From contig NZ_AAWS01000028.1 of the NCBI RefSeq assembly GCF_000169175.1, positions 52,205 to 116,204 of the forward strand: DNA of 64,000 bases. Reading direction: 5' to 3'. This DNA is from Microscilla marina ATCC 23134. GTDB lineage: Bacteria > Bacteroidota > Bacteroidia > Cytophagales > Microscillaceae. The number at the start of each line of letters is the position of its first letter. The stretch's first letter is position 1. Under the pieces are notes generated by a model. The model did not search any database, was not told the origin of the DNA, and saw only the letters and a program-made list of their open reading frames with translations. Below are positions 55,905 to 64,000 of this stretch, one piece after another. A program made the position numbers and the translations under genes.

Positions 55905-57101
55905 ATGCAAACCTTCACCTCCATCAAAGAACTACTCAAGGCACTGCACCGCGAAGCCAGCTTGCTCGGTGAGATGTTTGCCCACCGAAAAAACAATGCT
56001 TTCAAATACGACGATGCCTTGGTGTTGGTCGACGATCAACCAGCAAGGATTGAGTCTTTGATTAGCCATGCCGTGCTCAACCAAAACGGGAGTTACTTGG
56101 AAATAAACAATCAGTTTTTAGATTTTTTTGAACAAATACTGGCAGTAAACGAAGAGGTCAACCTTGCCTTCATTCATAGCAACATTCAGAAGATTGAGGA
56201 GAACATAGAGTATTTTGGCAACGAAAAACGCGAGAGCGCTAAGTATGGCTACCTTAAGGTGATCAAGGGTACTCTAAAAACGATTGGGATGACTACGCTG
56301 CGCAATGTGATGGACTTGCGCCGAAACATAGAAACGACTTTTAAACACGAACCCAACTACAAAAACAAAAAAGCCAAGCTCGAACATCTGGATAAAAAAC
56401 GGGAAGACATTGAAAACTTGATCAACCAAACCACCAGCTTGGTAAATGACAAACACGAGCTGTTTTTTCATAAAGCCTTAGATGTTGAACTAGACCAAAT
56501 CATTGTCGACCTAAAGAAAAGCCTCGGTCATTGCCAACACAGTTTGCTTGAGATAGAAAAGCAAATCATTGATTTTTTGAACCAAATCAAACACCAAAAC
56601 CAAGTGATAGAAAAGTTGCGCAAGGTGAAGTATCTGAAAGACCAGTTTACGCTCGACACCCACAGCAACCTAAGGGCGGTGCTCAGCGAAGAACGCTTGG
56701 TTGCCTTTGAAAAAAAACCTCAATATGCGCTTAAGGCATCGCTCAACACTTTGAGCACTTCGGACGAAGCTTTTGAGTTGATTTGCAAGGTTGCCAAAAA
56801 AGCCCAAACCAAGGCAAAGCCCAAGCTGCAACGAGCCGAACGCATTGAGGCAAAATACTTGAACAGCCAAGCAAAAGAAGAGGTGTTTATTGACTTAGAT
56901 GGCATCAAAAATGGGTTTTTGGCAGGGAGCAACGATTTATTTGGTTTTTTGATGAAATATGATTTCCCCGAAAAACTCACGTTTGATCGGTTGGTTACCA
57001 TCTATTGCCAACTCATTTCTCAATATGAGCACGAGTTTAATATTACCCACCAATTTGGCAACAGCCAAAACATTTCTTATGCCTTGGTTTATCCTAAATA
57101 A
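55905..57101 (+). CDS. jetA: Kleisin-like condensin subunit (JetA/MksF-like)
   Basis: 398 residues. The N-terminal part (about 1-90: IKELLKALHREASLLGEMFAHRKNNAFKYDDALVLV...ARIESLISHAVLNQNGSYLEINNQFLDFFEQIL) looks like the winged-helix region of MukF/JetA. Long helices and coiled coil (about 150-250, KLEHLDKKREDIENLINQTT) and a C-terminal helical domain follow. By position and shape it is the kleisin that would bridge the SMC-like heads. JetA proteins of known systems are usually longer, by roughly 80 residues. The assignment rests mainly on context. Confidence 0.75.
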   Translation: MQTFTSIKELLKALHREASLLGEMFAHRKNNAFKYDDALVLVDDQPARIESLISHAVLNQNGSYLEINNQFLDFFEQILAVNEEVNLAFIHSNIQKIEENIEYFGNEKRESAKYGYLKVIKGTLKTIGMTTLRNVMDLRRNIETTFKHEPNYKNKKAKLEHLDKKREDIENLINQTTSLVNDKHELFFHKALDVELDQIIVDLKKSLGHCQHSLLEIEKQIIDFLNQIKHQNQVIEKLRKVKYLKDQFTLDTHSNLRAVLSEERLVAFEKKPQYALKASLNTLSTSDEAFELICKVAKKAQTKAKPKLQRAERIEAKYLNSQAKEEVFIDLDGIKNGFLAGSNDLFGFLMKYDFPEKLTFDRLVTIYCQLISQYEHEFNITHQFGNSQNISYALVYPK

Positions 57102-57110
57102 CCTTTATTT

Positions 57111-57689
57111 ATGAGCCACATTCACCAACACATCGCCCCCATTTTTGAGATATTGAGCAAGGGGCAATTTATATGTTCTAATAGCTCGAACCGCTCCATG
57201 CAAAAGCTCTATGACGTGATTAGCCAAGAGGGTAATTTTGAGGAGTTGTTTGACTATTTCAAGCAAATCAACTTTTGCCTTGAGGCAGGAGACGAATATT
57301 ATTATTTCAGCAGGGAGGAGTCGAAGGCGGGCTTGGAGAGAAAGATAGAGACTGCCCACCAGTGGATTGATTTGCTTGATTTTTTCAAAACTTATGACCA
57401 GGCTTTTGGGGTGGGGTGGAGGTTTAGCCCTGCCGAAATAAGGGTGAGGTTGAGCACCAATGCGGAATTGAAATACAAGTTGGACAATTTGAAAAAGCGT
57501 TATCCCAAAAACATCTCTTACGACGAAGCGGTGGGCAAACTTGCCGAGTCGTTGCGCAAAGAGGGTTTTGTAGAGTTGCATAACGAAATAGAAAAGACCT
57601 ATAAGGTGTTGTCGTCTTTTAAATACCTAGAGGAGTTGATTTTGAAAATAAACATAGAGGAGGACATAGAAAATGAGATTCCTGAATAA
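57111..57689 (+). CDS. jetB: MukE-like condensin subunit (JetB/MksE-like)
   Basis: 192 residues, helical with a winged-helix look (IFEILSKGQFICSNSSNRSMQKLYDVISQEGNFEELFDYFKQINFCLEAGDEYYYFSR, then WIDLLDFFKTYDQAFGVGWRFSPAEI). In MukBEF- and Wadjet-type complexes this protein binds the kleisin and DNA. It starts 9 bp after the jetA-like stop and overlaps the SMC-like gene by 17 bp. Confidence 0.75.
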   Translation: MSHIHQHIAPIFEILSKGQFICSNSSNRSMQKLYDVISQEGNFEELFDYFKQINFCLEAGDEYYYFSREESKAGLERKIETAHQWIDLLDFFKTYDQAFGVGWRFSPAEIRVRLSTNAELKYKLDNLKKRYPKNISYDEAVGKLAESLRKEGFVELHNEIEKTYKVLSSFKYLEELILKINIEEDIENEIPE

Positions 57690-60600
57690 AGTGGTATTTA
57701 TCAATAGTGCCTCTATGAGCTATGCCGAGGTGGGGGTAGATGGCAACGTGCATTTGATTGGCACCCAAGGGGCGGGCAAAAGTACCTTGTTGCGGGCAAT
57801 CTTGTTTTTTTATAATGCCGACAAAACCAAGTTGGGCATTCCACGCGAGAAAAAGGGCTTCGACGAGTACTATTTCCCTTATCAAAACTCTTACATTGTG
57901 TTTGAGGTAGCCAAAGAAAACGCCTCTTTTTGTGTGCTGGCTTTTAAAAACCAAGCCAAGACCTGTTTCCGTTTCATCGATTCGGCTTACCAAAAAACAT
58001 TGTTTATCGATGCGCTCAACCACGCCCGCGATTGGGCAGGGATAAGGGATGCCTTGGGCAGCAAAATTGGCTACTCTAAGGTGATCAATAGTTATGAGGA
58101 GTACCGCAATATTATTTATGGCAACAACAAGGGTTTGTCTAGCGATTTTAAAAAATATGCCATGCTGGAGAGTGCCCAATATCAGAACATTCCCAGAACA
58201 ATACAAAACGTATTTTTGAACTCAAAGCTAGAGGCAGCCTTTATCAAAGCCACCATCATTAAGTCTATCAACGAAGAGGAACTCAGCATAGATTTGGACA
58301 CTTATGACAAGGGGCATTTGCGGGATTTTGACCTTGAGCTGAATGATGTAAAAAAATGGAAAAAGTTGGACAAGGCAGGAGCAAACCTATTAGAAAAACA
58401 AGCGCGTGCGGTGATAGATGCACGCATCACATACAAAGCCGAACAACAAGCAAAGAAAAAACTAGCGGCTAGTTTGGGCTGGGTGTTGCATAAAAATACC
58501 CAACAAAAACCCATGTTGGCACAACACATGCGTGGGGCAACTCAAGCCCAACAAAAGCTTGAGCAAACAATAGGCACAACCAAGGAGAAATTTGACGCTG
58601 GCAAGTCTAGGACAAAGAACAGGCAGGCGGTGATTGATGATAAACTTGATACGGCGGCAAAGCAACAAGCTCATTATAAAGAACAAAACATTGAACAAAT
58701 CATTGCCAGGGTAGGCAACAAAGGGGCGCAACTTGCCGAGCAAAAACAGTGGCAAGCGGAGAGAGATATTCTTACCTCAAAATTTCAGGAAATAGAAACA
58801 CAATACGAGGCATTGATGGCACTGCAAAAGAGCAAGCAGGAAGCGCTCAAAAATAATCAAGGCAAAAAACAAAACGAGCTCAATGCGCAATTTTTGAAGG
58901 CGCAAAACGAATTGAATGCCAAGTATGAGCGCTTGATTGAAGAAGTGAGACAACAAGGGCAGCAAATGATGGACGATGCCCAGTACATGCTGAATGCCCA
59001 ACGTGAGCAAGTGAAGGAGTGGGAGGTGAAAAAAATCAAAATAGAAAACACCCAGTTTTTTGCCGAAGAACTGGCTTTGCAACAAAAAGAGTTGGAAGGC
59101 TTGCAAAAAGAACAAGCCAATGCCCAGCAAACGATCAGCGATAGCGAAGCAACCATCAATGACTTAAGGAAAGAGTGGGGTTGGGAGAAAGAAAAGGTGG
59201 AGAGTAAGGCAAAAAATGAAACTGATGACATCAAAAGAAAACAGCAACCGCTTGAGGCTGAAAAGGAGAGGGTAGAGGCAAAGGTTGCGGGTGTAGCGGG
59301 CAGTTTGTATGATTGGCTAGAAGAAAACAAACCTGGTTGGCAAGCAAACATAGGCAAAGTGATCAACGAAGATTGGGTATTGTTTGCCCAAGATTTAGAA
59401 CCTCAGTTGATCAACGAAGATAGTCAAAGCGTGTATGGGATAAAACTAGATTTGGGTAAGATAGACAAGCAAGTAAAAAGCGTAGAGGATTATGCGCAAG
59501 CACTCAAAAAAAACGAACAAGCACGGCAAACATTGGCAGCGAAAGCAAACCAGTGCGCGAAAACTTTGCAAGACAACATAAACCGTTTGCGCAAAAAATA
59601 CCAAACTGAGATAAAAAACGCTGAAAAACTGATTACCCAAAACACGCACATTTTGGCGCAAGCCACCCAAAAGATAAAGGCGGCTGAAGTGGCAATACAT
59701 GAGCTTGCCCAAAAAGCCGCAAATGCAAAGGCAGTAGCTACCCAAGAGGCAGAAGAAAAGGAGAGCAAAGCCAAGGCAGCAGCGCAAGAAATTGTGCAGC
59801 GATTGAGTGAACTTAAGCAAACCCAAAAGAACAACATTGCTCGCAAGCAAGAAGCAAAGGCTCAGGAACTGGCAGAGATGACCCAGCAAAAAGCAAGCAA
59901 GCAAGAGCAGCTACAAGCCGCCTTTGAGCAAAGCAATGCATTGATTAGCGAGGCAATGGCAAAAATCAACGCAGAGAAAAACCAACGACTAGAGTCGGAA
60001 GGGGCGAATGTCAAAAAAATTGGGGCTATTGACAAGCAACTGAAGAAGATTGCTCAAGAATTAGATTTTATAGATGCTCACCAAGCCAAGGTAACCGAGT
60101 ATGAGAAGGACAAGAGGGAGTTGTTTGACAAGGTAGAGGGGTGGCAAGAAGAGAGGCAACGCTTGGACGAAAAACTCTGGCAACAAACTGCCCAGTACGA
60201 GCAAGCGTTGGCAAAATTGAAAGAAGACTTGGCGGAGGCCAAACAACGGGTGGCGCAATTGCGCCAGGAACAAGACTTGGTGGCAAAGGATGAGGAGGAG
60301 TATGAGGCTTTTAAAAAAGGAAGGGTTTGCACTGAAGAGGTGCTGGCGCAAATTGCTAGTTTTAACAATGATGACGCCAGCCACAAAAGGGGTACAGAGT
60401 TGATGCGATTGATCAACGCCAAGCACTACGAAGCACGGGACTTGCTCGAAGGTTTAAGCCGCGCGGTGCATGACTTTATAAGCCACTTTGACGAAAAGAA
60501 TGTATTTAGTTTTAGGGTCAGATTTGCCCCTCAAGAGGATGAAGCCTTGCTCAATTTTGCTGTAGACCTGGAGGAGTTTATCAATGAAAACAAAATAGCT

Positions 60601-61347
60601 ACCTACGAAAAACGAATCAATGACCGCTTTGCCAACATCATCACCCAAATAGGCAAAGAAGTGGGCGAGCTGACCGCAAAGGCGGGAGAAATCAGCAAAA
60701 TCATTGGCAAGATCAACAACGATTTTGCGGATAATAAAATCTTTGTGAAGGCAATCAAACACATAGAGATGAAGGTGATTGAGAGCGACCATAAGATTAT
60801 GCGCACAATGGTGGAGATCAAAGATTTTAACGAGGAAAAAGGTGCAACACTGGGCGCGCCTAATTTGTTTTCGGGCGACCATGCCCAACAAGACAACCAA
60901 AAGGCGATCAACTTGCTTACGCGTTTGGTGAAGGAGCTCAACCAGAGCAAAAGTGATCAATTGAAGCTTTCAGATTCGTTTGATTTGAGGTTTAAGATCA
61001 TAGAAAACGACAACGATTCGGGCTGGGTGCAAAAACTCGCCAATGTGGGCTCTGAGGGCACCGACATACTCGCCAAGGCAATGATCAATATCACGCTTTT
61101 GAACGTGTTTAAGGAAAGTGCTTCGCGCAGGTTCAAAGACTTTAAGTTGCATTGTATGATGGATGAGATTGGCAAATTGCACCCCAATAATGTAGCGGGG
61201 ATTCTCAAATTTGCCAATCAAAGAAACATCCTATTGATCAACGGCTCGCCCACTAGCTACAACGCCATTGACTATAAATATACTTACTTGCTCTCGAAGG
61301 ATGAGCGAAACATTACTTCGGTAAAAACCCTTGTCCAAAAATACTAA
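57673..61347 (+). CDS. jetC: MukB/SMC-like ATPase (JetC/MksB-like)
   Basis: 1224 residues. Walker A lies near the N-terminus (HLIGTQGAGKSTLLRAI, residues 30-37). Coiled coil covers about 230-1000, broken near 535-610 by a compact segment (SLYDWLEENKPGWQANIGKVINEDWVLF) that may be the hinge. The C-terminal head has a signature-like region (VGSEGTDILAKAMINITLL) and Walker B (LHCMMDEIGKL, Asp-Glu at 1164-1165). The order matches SMC/MukB-type condensins that load on DNA and extrude loops. It lacks a textbook LSGGQ signature. It is placed between the MukE-like and Toprim genes as in Wadjet operons. Confidence 0.85.
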   Translation: MRFLNKVVFINSASMSYAEVGVDGNVHLIGTQGAGKSTLLRAILFFYNADKTKLGIPREKKGFDEYYFPYQNSYIVFEVAKENASFCVLAFKNQAKTCFRFIDSAYQKTLFIDALNHARDWAGIRDALGSKIGYSKVINSYEEYRNIIYGNNKGLSSDFKKYAMLESAQYQNIPRTIQNVFLNSKLEAAFIKATIIKSINEEELSIDLDTYDKGHLRDFDLELNDVKKWKKLDKAGANLLEKQARAVIDARITYKAEQQAKKKLAASLGWVLHKNTQQKPMLAQHMRGATQAQQKLEQTIGTTKEKFDAGKSRTKNRQAVIDDKLDTAAKQQAHYKEQNIEQIIARVGNKGAQLAEQKQWQAERDILTSKFQEIETQYEALMALQKSKQEALKNNQGKKQNELNAQFLKAQNELNAKYERLIEEVRQQGQQMMDDAQYMLNAQREQVKEWEVKKIKIENTQFFAEELALQQKELEGLQKEQANAQQTISDSEATINDLRKEWGWEKEKVESKAKNETDDIKRKQQPLEAEKERVEAKVAGVAGSLYDWLEENKPGWQANIGKVINEDWVLFAQDLEPQLINEDSQSVYGIKLDLGKIDKQVKSVEDYAQALKKNEQARQTLAAKANQCAKTLQDNINRLRKKYQTEIKNAEKLITQNTHILAQATQKIKAAEVAIHELAQKAANAKAVATQEAEEKESKAKAAAQEIVQRLSELKQTQKNNIARKQEAKAQELAEMTQQKASKQEQLQAAFEQSNALISEAMAKINAEKNQRLESEGANVKKIGAIDKQLKKIAQELDFIDAHQAKVTEYEKDKRELFDKVEGWQEERQRLDEKLWQQTAQYEQALAKLKEDLAEAKQRVAQLRQEQDLVAKDEEEYEAFKKGRVCTEEVLAQIASFNNDDASHKRGTELMRLINAKHYEARDLLEGLSRAVHDFISHFDEKNVFSFRVRFAPQEDEALLNFAVDLEEFINENKIATYEKRINDRFANIITQIGKEVGELTAKAGEISKIIGKINNDFADNKIFVKAIKHIEMKVIESDHKIMRTMVEIKDFNEEKGATLGAPNLFSGDHAQQDNQKAINLLTRLVKELNQSKSDQLKLSDSFDLRFKIIENDNDSGWVQKLANVGSEGTDILAKAMINITLLNVFKESASRRFKDFKLHCMMDEIGKLHPNNVAGILKFANQRNILLINGSPTSYNAIDYKYTYLLSKDERNITSVKTLVQKY

Positions 61348-61359
61348 ACCCAGTCGCCC

Positions 61360-62211
61360 ATGAGTCTAAAGCTAGCCACCGCCAAAAAGTTACTTGTATT
61401 GATAGAGGGGCAAACCGTGCCCGCCAGCTCGCTCAAGGGGGCTTTGGTTGAGCGCTTGATCAATGAAGGCATTTTGTCGCGCAGGGGCAGGGTGAGGCAA
61501 ACCATTCAATTGATGAACCCTGCCGCCTTGCAAACTTTTCTTAAAAATCAATATGCCATTGCCAGCCTTACTCACTTCATAGCAGTAGCAGAGGGCGAAG
61601 CTACCACCCGCGCCGAGCTTGTAGAGGCAAGCGGTGACTCTAAACTGCGAAGTGTCAGAACTTTTCAAGGTTTTTTGGTGAACAGCTACGCCCCCATTAA
61701 AGCCGTGTTTAAGGGTGAAAACATGACCATACAACCCACCGAAGGAACTTTTACTTTTATCTATGATTTTGAGGAGTTTGTGCCCGACAAAAACGTGACC
61801 ATTGTGGGGGTAGAAAATGCCGAGAATTTTAGACATTTGAAAGAACAAGCCTACCTTTTTCAAGGTATCACCCCTCTTTTTGTAAGCCGTTATCCTCAAA
61901 ACCAAAGCAAAGACCTGATGAAATGGCTGCAAAGCATCCCGAACAATTACTTACACTTTGGCGATTTTGACTTGGCTGGGGTGGGCATTTATCTCCACGA
62001 ATATAAGGCGAATTTGGGCGAAAGGGCGCGTTTTTTTATCCCCAACAACCTCGAGAGTTTATTATCTGCCCATGGCTCAAGAGAAAGGTACAACAAGCAA
62101 AAAGAAAACTTTGATACCCAATTGGTTACAGAAGCGCCACTATTAGACCTCATCCAATGCATTCATAAAGCAAGAAAAGGGCTAGATCAAGAGGTATTCA
62201 TTCGCCTTTGA
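61360..62211 (+). CDS. jetD: Toprim-domain protein (JetD/MksG-like, short form)
   Basis: 283 residues. The N-terminal part (about 1-115) has helices and a winged-helix look (LKGALVERLINEGILSRRGRVRQTIQLMNPAALQTFL). The C-terminal Toprim domain has the catalytic Glu in VTIVGVENAENF (about 144-155) and the metal-binding DxD in HFGDFDLAGVGIY (about 198-210). This matches the DUF2220-type Toprim of JetD, the DNA-cleaving subunit of Wadjet. Known JetD proteins are roughly 380-400 residues, so the N-terminal arm is reduced. It lies 12 bp after the jetC-like gene and is the last gene of the operon. Confidence 0.78.
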   Translation: MSLKLATAKKLLVLIEGQTVPASSLKGALVERLINEGILSRRGRVRQTIQLMNPAALQTFLKNQYAIASLTHFIAVAEGEATTRAELVEASGDSKLRSVRTFQGFLVNSYAPIKAVFKGENMTIQPTEGTFTFIYDFEEFVPDKNVTIVGVENAENFRHLKEQAYLFQGITPLFVSRYPQNQSKDLMKWLQSIPNNYLHFGDFDLAGVGIYLHEYKANLGERARFFIPNNLESLLSAHGSRERYNKQKENFDTQLVTEAPLLDLIQCIHKARKGLDQEVFIRL

Positions 62212-62584
62212 TGGGGCAAACAACGATTGTTCATTGCAAATCGGGGGTAAATCGTATGATTGAAGGGCAACGACTTTTTTCTCCAGCTTTGCAAGGTTAA
62301 AAGTGTGTTTAAGGCTTGTCATCCATCTTTTTTTCTCTATTTTCGATGGGCTTTAATTGAGCTATAGAGGCATTGAAATCTAAATCCCTTATGCTTCTGG
62401 TATCATCCCCCTTACCTTAACATCAAAGCATTTCGCTCCATTATTAGCGTCAAGCGTCTTTCCTTCCATTGCTTTATTTCAAATAGTCATTTAAACATTT
62501 TGTTTAATATTTGTTTTCAATCATCTTTGCCTTACCCAACAAACAAAGGGACCAGGCAACTAAATGATCAAATAAAAACTGTTT
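62212..62584. other. Intergenic region after the Jet-like operon
   Basis: 373 bp with no gene and no convincing hairpin terminator. Short poly-T stretches follow the jetD-like stop. Confidence 0.4.
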
Positions 62585-63517
62585 ATGAAAAACATCTCTA
62601 AAGACACCTTATGGAAGGGCATCATTGAAGACTTGTTCGAAGATTTTTGTGCTTACTTTTTCCCTACTTGGGCAACTCAAGTGGCTGATTTGTCTAAGCC
62701 AGTAGAGTTTTTGGACAAAGAGCTAGAGTCAATTTTTCCAGAAGGCGCCACCCAAAAACGCTATGCCGACAAGCTGGTGAAAGTGTTTACCAAACAAGGC
62801 ACAGAGCAATGGATTTTGGTGCATGTAGAAGTACAAGGTTATGAGGATCCTACCTTTGCCGAAAGAATGTTCATTTATTTTTATCGGATACTAGACAGGT
62901 ATCAGCAAAATGTAATGGCATTGTCGATACTGACTGACAGTAATGCCCAGTATCACCCGCAACGTTACTATTATGAGTACGAAAATACTCGGTGCAGTTA
63001 TGAGTTTCCTTGCTTCAAAATATTGCAAAAAACCGAGCAAGCACTCCAAGTACCCAATAATCCGTTTTCGGTAGTAATGTTGACTGCCAAAAAAGCGTTG
63101 TATAAAAAAAACTTGACGGATGCACAACAACTTGTCTGGAAAAAGTCGTTGGTCGAAGCATTGAAAGACGCTGATTATTCGGATGAGAAAATCCGACGGA
63201 TGTTGCATTTTATTCGTCATTATGTTAAATTTAATACAGAGGAAAACCAACAAACCCTCGAAGAAAACATTCAAACAACTTTTAAACATCGACAAAATAT
63301 GGGCATTGAAGAAGCGATTTTGCAGGCGGTAAGAGAAGAAAGTATGGAGAAAGGTATGGAGAAGGGTATGGAGAAGGGTATCGAGCAAGGTATCGAGCAA
63401 GGCGTTGAAAAAGGTATCTTGCAAACTGCACTTAGAATGAAAAAAGCAGATTTTGCTATGGCTGATATTATCAAAGCTACTGGCTTGACCAAGGCACAAA
63501 TAGAAAAGCTTGTCTAA
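62585..63517 (+). CDS. Rpn/PD-(D/E)XK nuclease family putative transposase
   Basis: 310 residues. The N-terminal nuclease domain carries an Asp in ADKLVKVFTKQG and the motif VHVEVQGYEDPTFAERMFIYFYRI, which fits the PD-(D/E)XK pattern of the Rpn recombination-promoting family (D...ExQ). A middle helical region leads to a low-complexity stretch with six tetrapeptide units (MEKG x3, IEQG x2, VEKG), followed by a terminal helix-turn-helix-like end (DFAMADIIKATGLTKAQIEKL). In E. coli, Rpn proteins promote RecA-independent recombination. Its 3' end is repeated downstream. Confidence 0.85.
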   Translation: MKNISKDTLWKGIIEDLFEDFCAYFFPTWATQVADLSKPVEFLDKELESIFPEGATQKRYADKLVKVFTKQGTEQWILVHVEVQGYEDPTFAERMFIYFYRILDRYQQNVMALSILTDSNAQYHPQRYYYEYENTRCSYEFPCFKILQKTEQALQVPNNPFSVVMLTAKKALYKKNLTDAQQLVWKKSLVEALKDADYSDEKIRRMLHFIRHYVKFNTEENQQTLEENIQTTFKHRQNMGIEEAILQAVREESMEKGMEKGMEKGIEQGIEQGVEKGILQTALRMKKADFAMADIIKATGLTKAQIEKLV

Positions 63518-63570
63518 CGCTGAAAAAGGGTTATACCAAGCAAGGTGTAACCTTTTAGTTTTTATTACCC

Positions 63571-63782
63571 TTAAACATCGACAAAATATGGGCATTGAAG
63601 AAGCGATTTTGCAGGCGGTAAGAGAAGAAAGTATGGAGAAAGGTATGGAGAAGGGTATCGAGCAAGGCGTTGAAAAAGGTATCTTGCAAACTGCACTTAG
63701 AATGAAAAAAGCAGATTTTGCTATGGCTGATATTATCAAAGCTACTGGCTTGACCAAGGCACAAATAGAAAAGCTTGTCTAA
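63571..63782 (+). pseudogene. Orphan C-terminal fragment of the Rpn-like gene, copy 2
   Basis: It keeps the reading frame from LKHRQNMGIEEAILQAVREES to the final QIEKLV and stop, with four tetrapeptide units instead of six. The nuclease domain is missing. The frame extends upstream to 63510 only through copied 3' UTR sequence, so it is not an independent gene. Confidence 0.75.
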
Positions 63783-63835
63783 CGCTGAAAAAGGGTTATA
63801 CCAAGCAGGGTGTAACCTTTTAGTTTTTATTACCC

Positions 63836-64000
63836 TTAAACATCGACAAAATATGGGCATTGAAGAAGCGATTTTGCAGCGGTAAGAGAAGAAAGTATGG
63901 AGAAAGGTATGGAGAAGGTATCGAGCAAGGTATCGAGCAAGCGTTGAAAAGGTATCTTGCAACTGCACTTAGATTGAAAAAGCAGATTTTGTATGGCTGA
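63836..64000 (+). pseudogene. Orphan C-terminal fragment of the Rpn-like gene, copy 3, frameshifted
   Basis: It matches the same region but has several one-base losses in G, A and C runs (for example TTTTGCAGCGGTAAG for TTTTGCAGGCGGTAAG), so no frame continues. It runs into the window end. Confidence 0.75.

Larger units (their letters stand above)
63282..64000. repeat. Tandem repeats of the nuclease gene 3' end
   Basis: The 3' end of the nuclease gene plus its downstream flank occurs three times, starting at 63282, 63571 and 63836 (TTAAACATCGACAAAATATG at each). Spacings are 289 and 265 bp; the 24-bp difference equals two tetrapeptide units. The third copy is cut by the window end. Confidence 0.92.

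Noticed and set aside
58777..60960. Long antisense frames opposite the SMC-like gene
   Set aside because: They mirror the Gln/Lys/Glu-rich coiled-coil codons and give Leu/Phe/Cys-rich products without any family pattern.
63510..63782. Independent 90-codon gene
   Set aside because: Its first part is copied 3' flank and the rest is the duplicated nuclease C-terminus; there is no start context.

Overview
The window looks like a chromosomal contig end from an aerobic, gliding, marine-type member of the Bacteroidota (Cytophagales). Microscilla marina is my best guess at the organism, made from gene content and not from a search. The support is a TonB receptor paired with a DUF4249 lipoprotein, a DUF6089-type barrel, gliding genes (gldB, gldD, gldE), the mutY-ssb-gldE-gldD / HU-RNase G arrangement, many TPR or 7TMR-DISM proteins ending in SpoIIE phosphatase domains, and promoters of the TTTG-N19-TAnnTTTG type instead of E. 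coli-like ones. Start codons generally lack strong Shine-Dalgarno sequences, as is usual in this phylum.

Layout. 1-8.1 kb: the 3' end of a radical SAM/SPASM gene, an MscS channel, a large secreted protein with two VWA domains, an outer-membrane barrel, a tandem UspA protein and a small lipoprotein. 8.2-10.2 kb: a gene-free block of 143-bp tandem repeats inside a duplicated segment. 10.2-16.1 kb: methyltransferase, leucine-rich-repeat protein, rnhB, Nudix hydrolase, YihY-type and DUF4153 membrane proteins. 16.1-16.7 kb: a structured repeat element and an initiator-type tRNA-Met with a clear promoter. 17.2-27.2 kb: SGNH esterase, 5'-nucleotidase family lipoprotein, and three SpoIIE-type phosphatases. 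27.3-37.5 kb: mazG, gldB-like gene, the minus-strand block HU - TPR - 29-residue bS22-like protein - RNase G, the divergent block mutY - ssb - gldE - gldD, and a RelE/ParE toxin-antitoxin pair. 37.6-46.4 kb: FKBP lipoprotein, CHAT protease, TonB receptor with DUF4249 partner, small hypotheticals, and icd. 46.6-52.0 kb: two more TPR-SpoIIE phosphatases.

52.7-62.2 kb holds the most striking locus: five tightly packed plus-strand genes. The first encodes an SF1 (DNA2/NAM7-like) helicase with an inserted coiled coil. The next four encode a kleisin-like protein, a MukE-like protein, a MukB/SMC-like ATPase and a Toprim protein. The last four match the order and fold types of the Wadjet (JetABCD / MksFEBG) anti-plasmid system. 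The Toprim subunit is short, and the helicase is not part of the canonical system and differs in base composition. The locus may be an extended Wadjet variant.

62.6-64.0 kb: an Rpn/PD-(D/E)XK transposase-type nuclease gene whose 3' end is repeated in tandem up to the window edge. The last copy carries several single-base deletions, which look either like decay or like poor sequence at a contig end.
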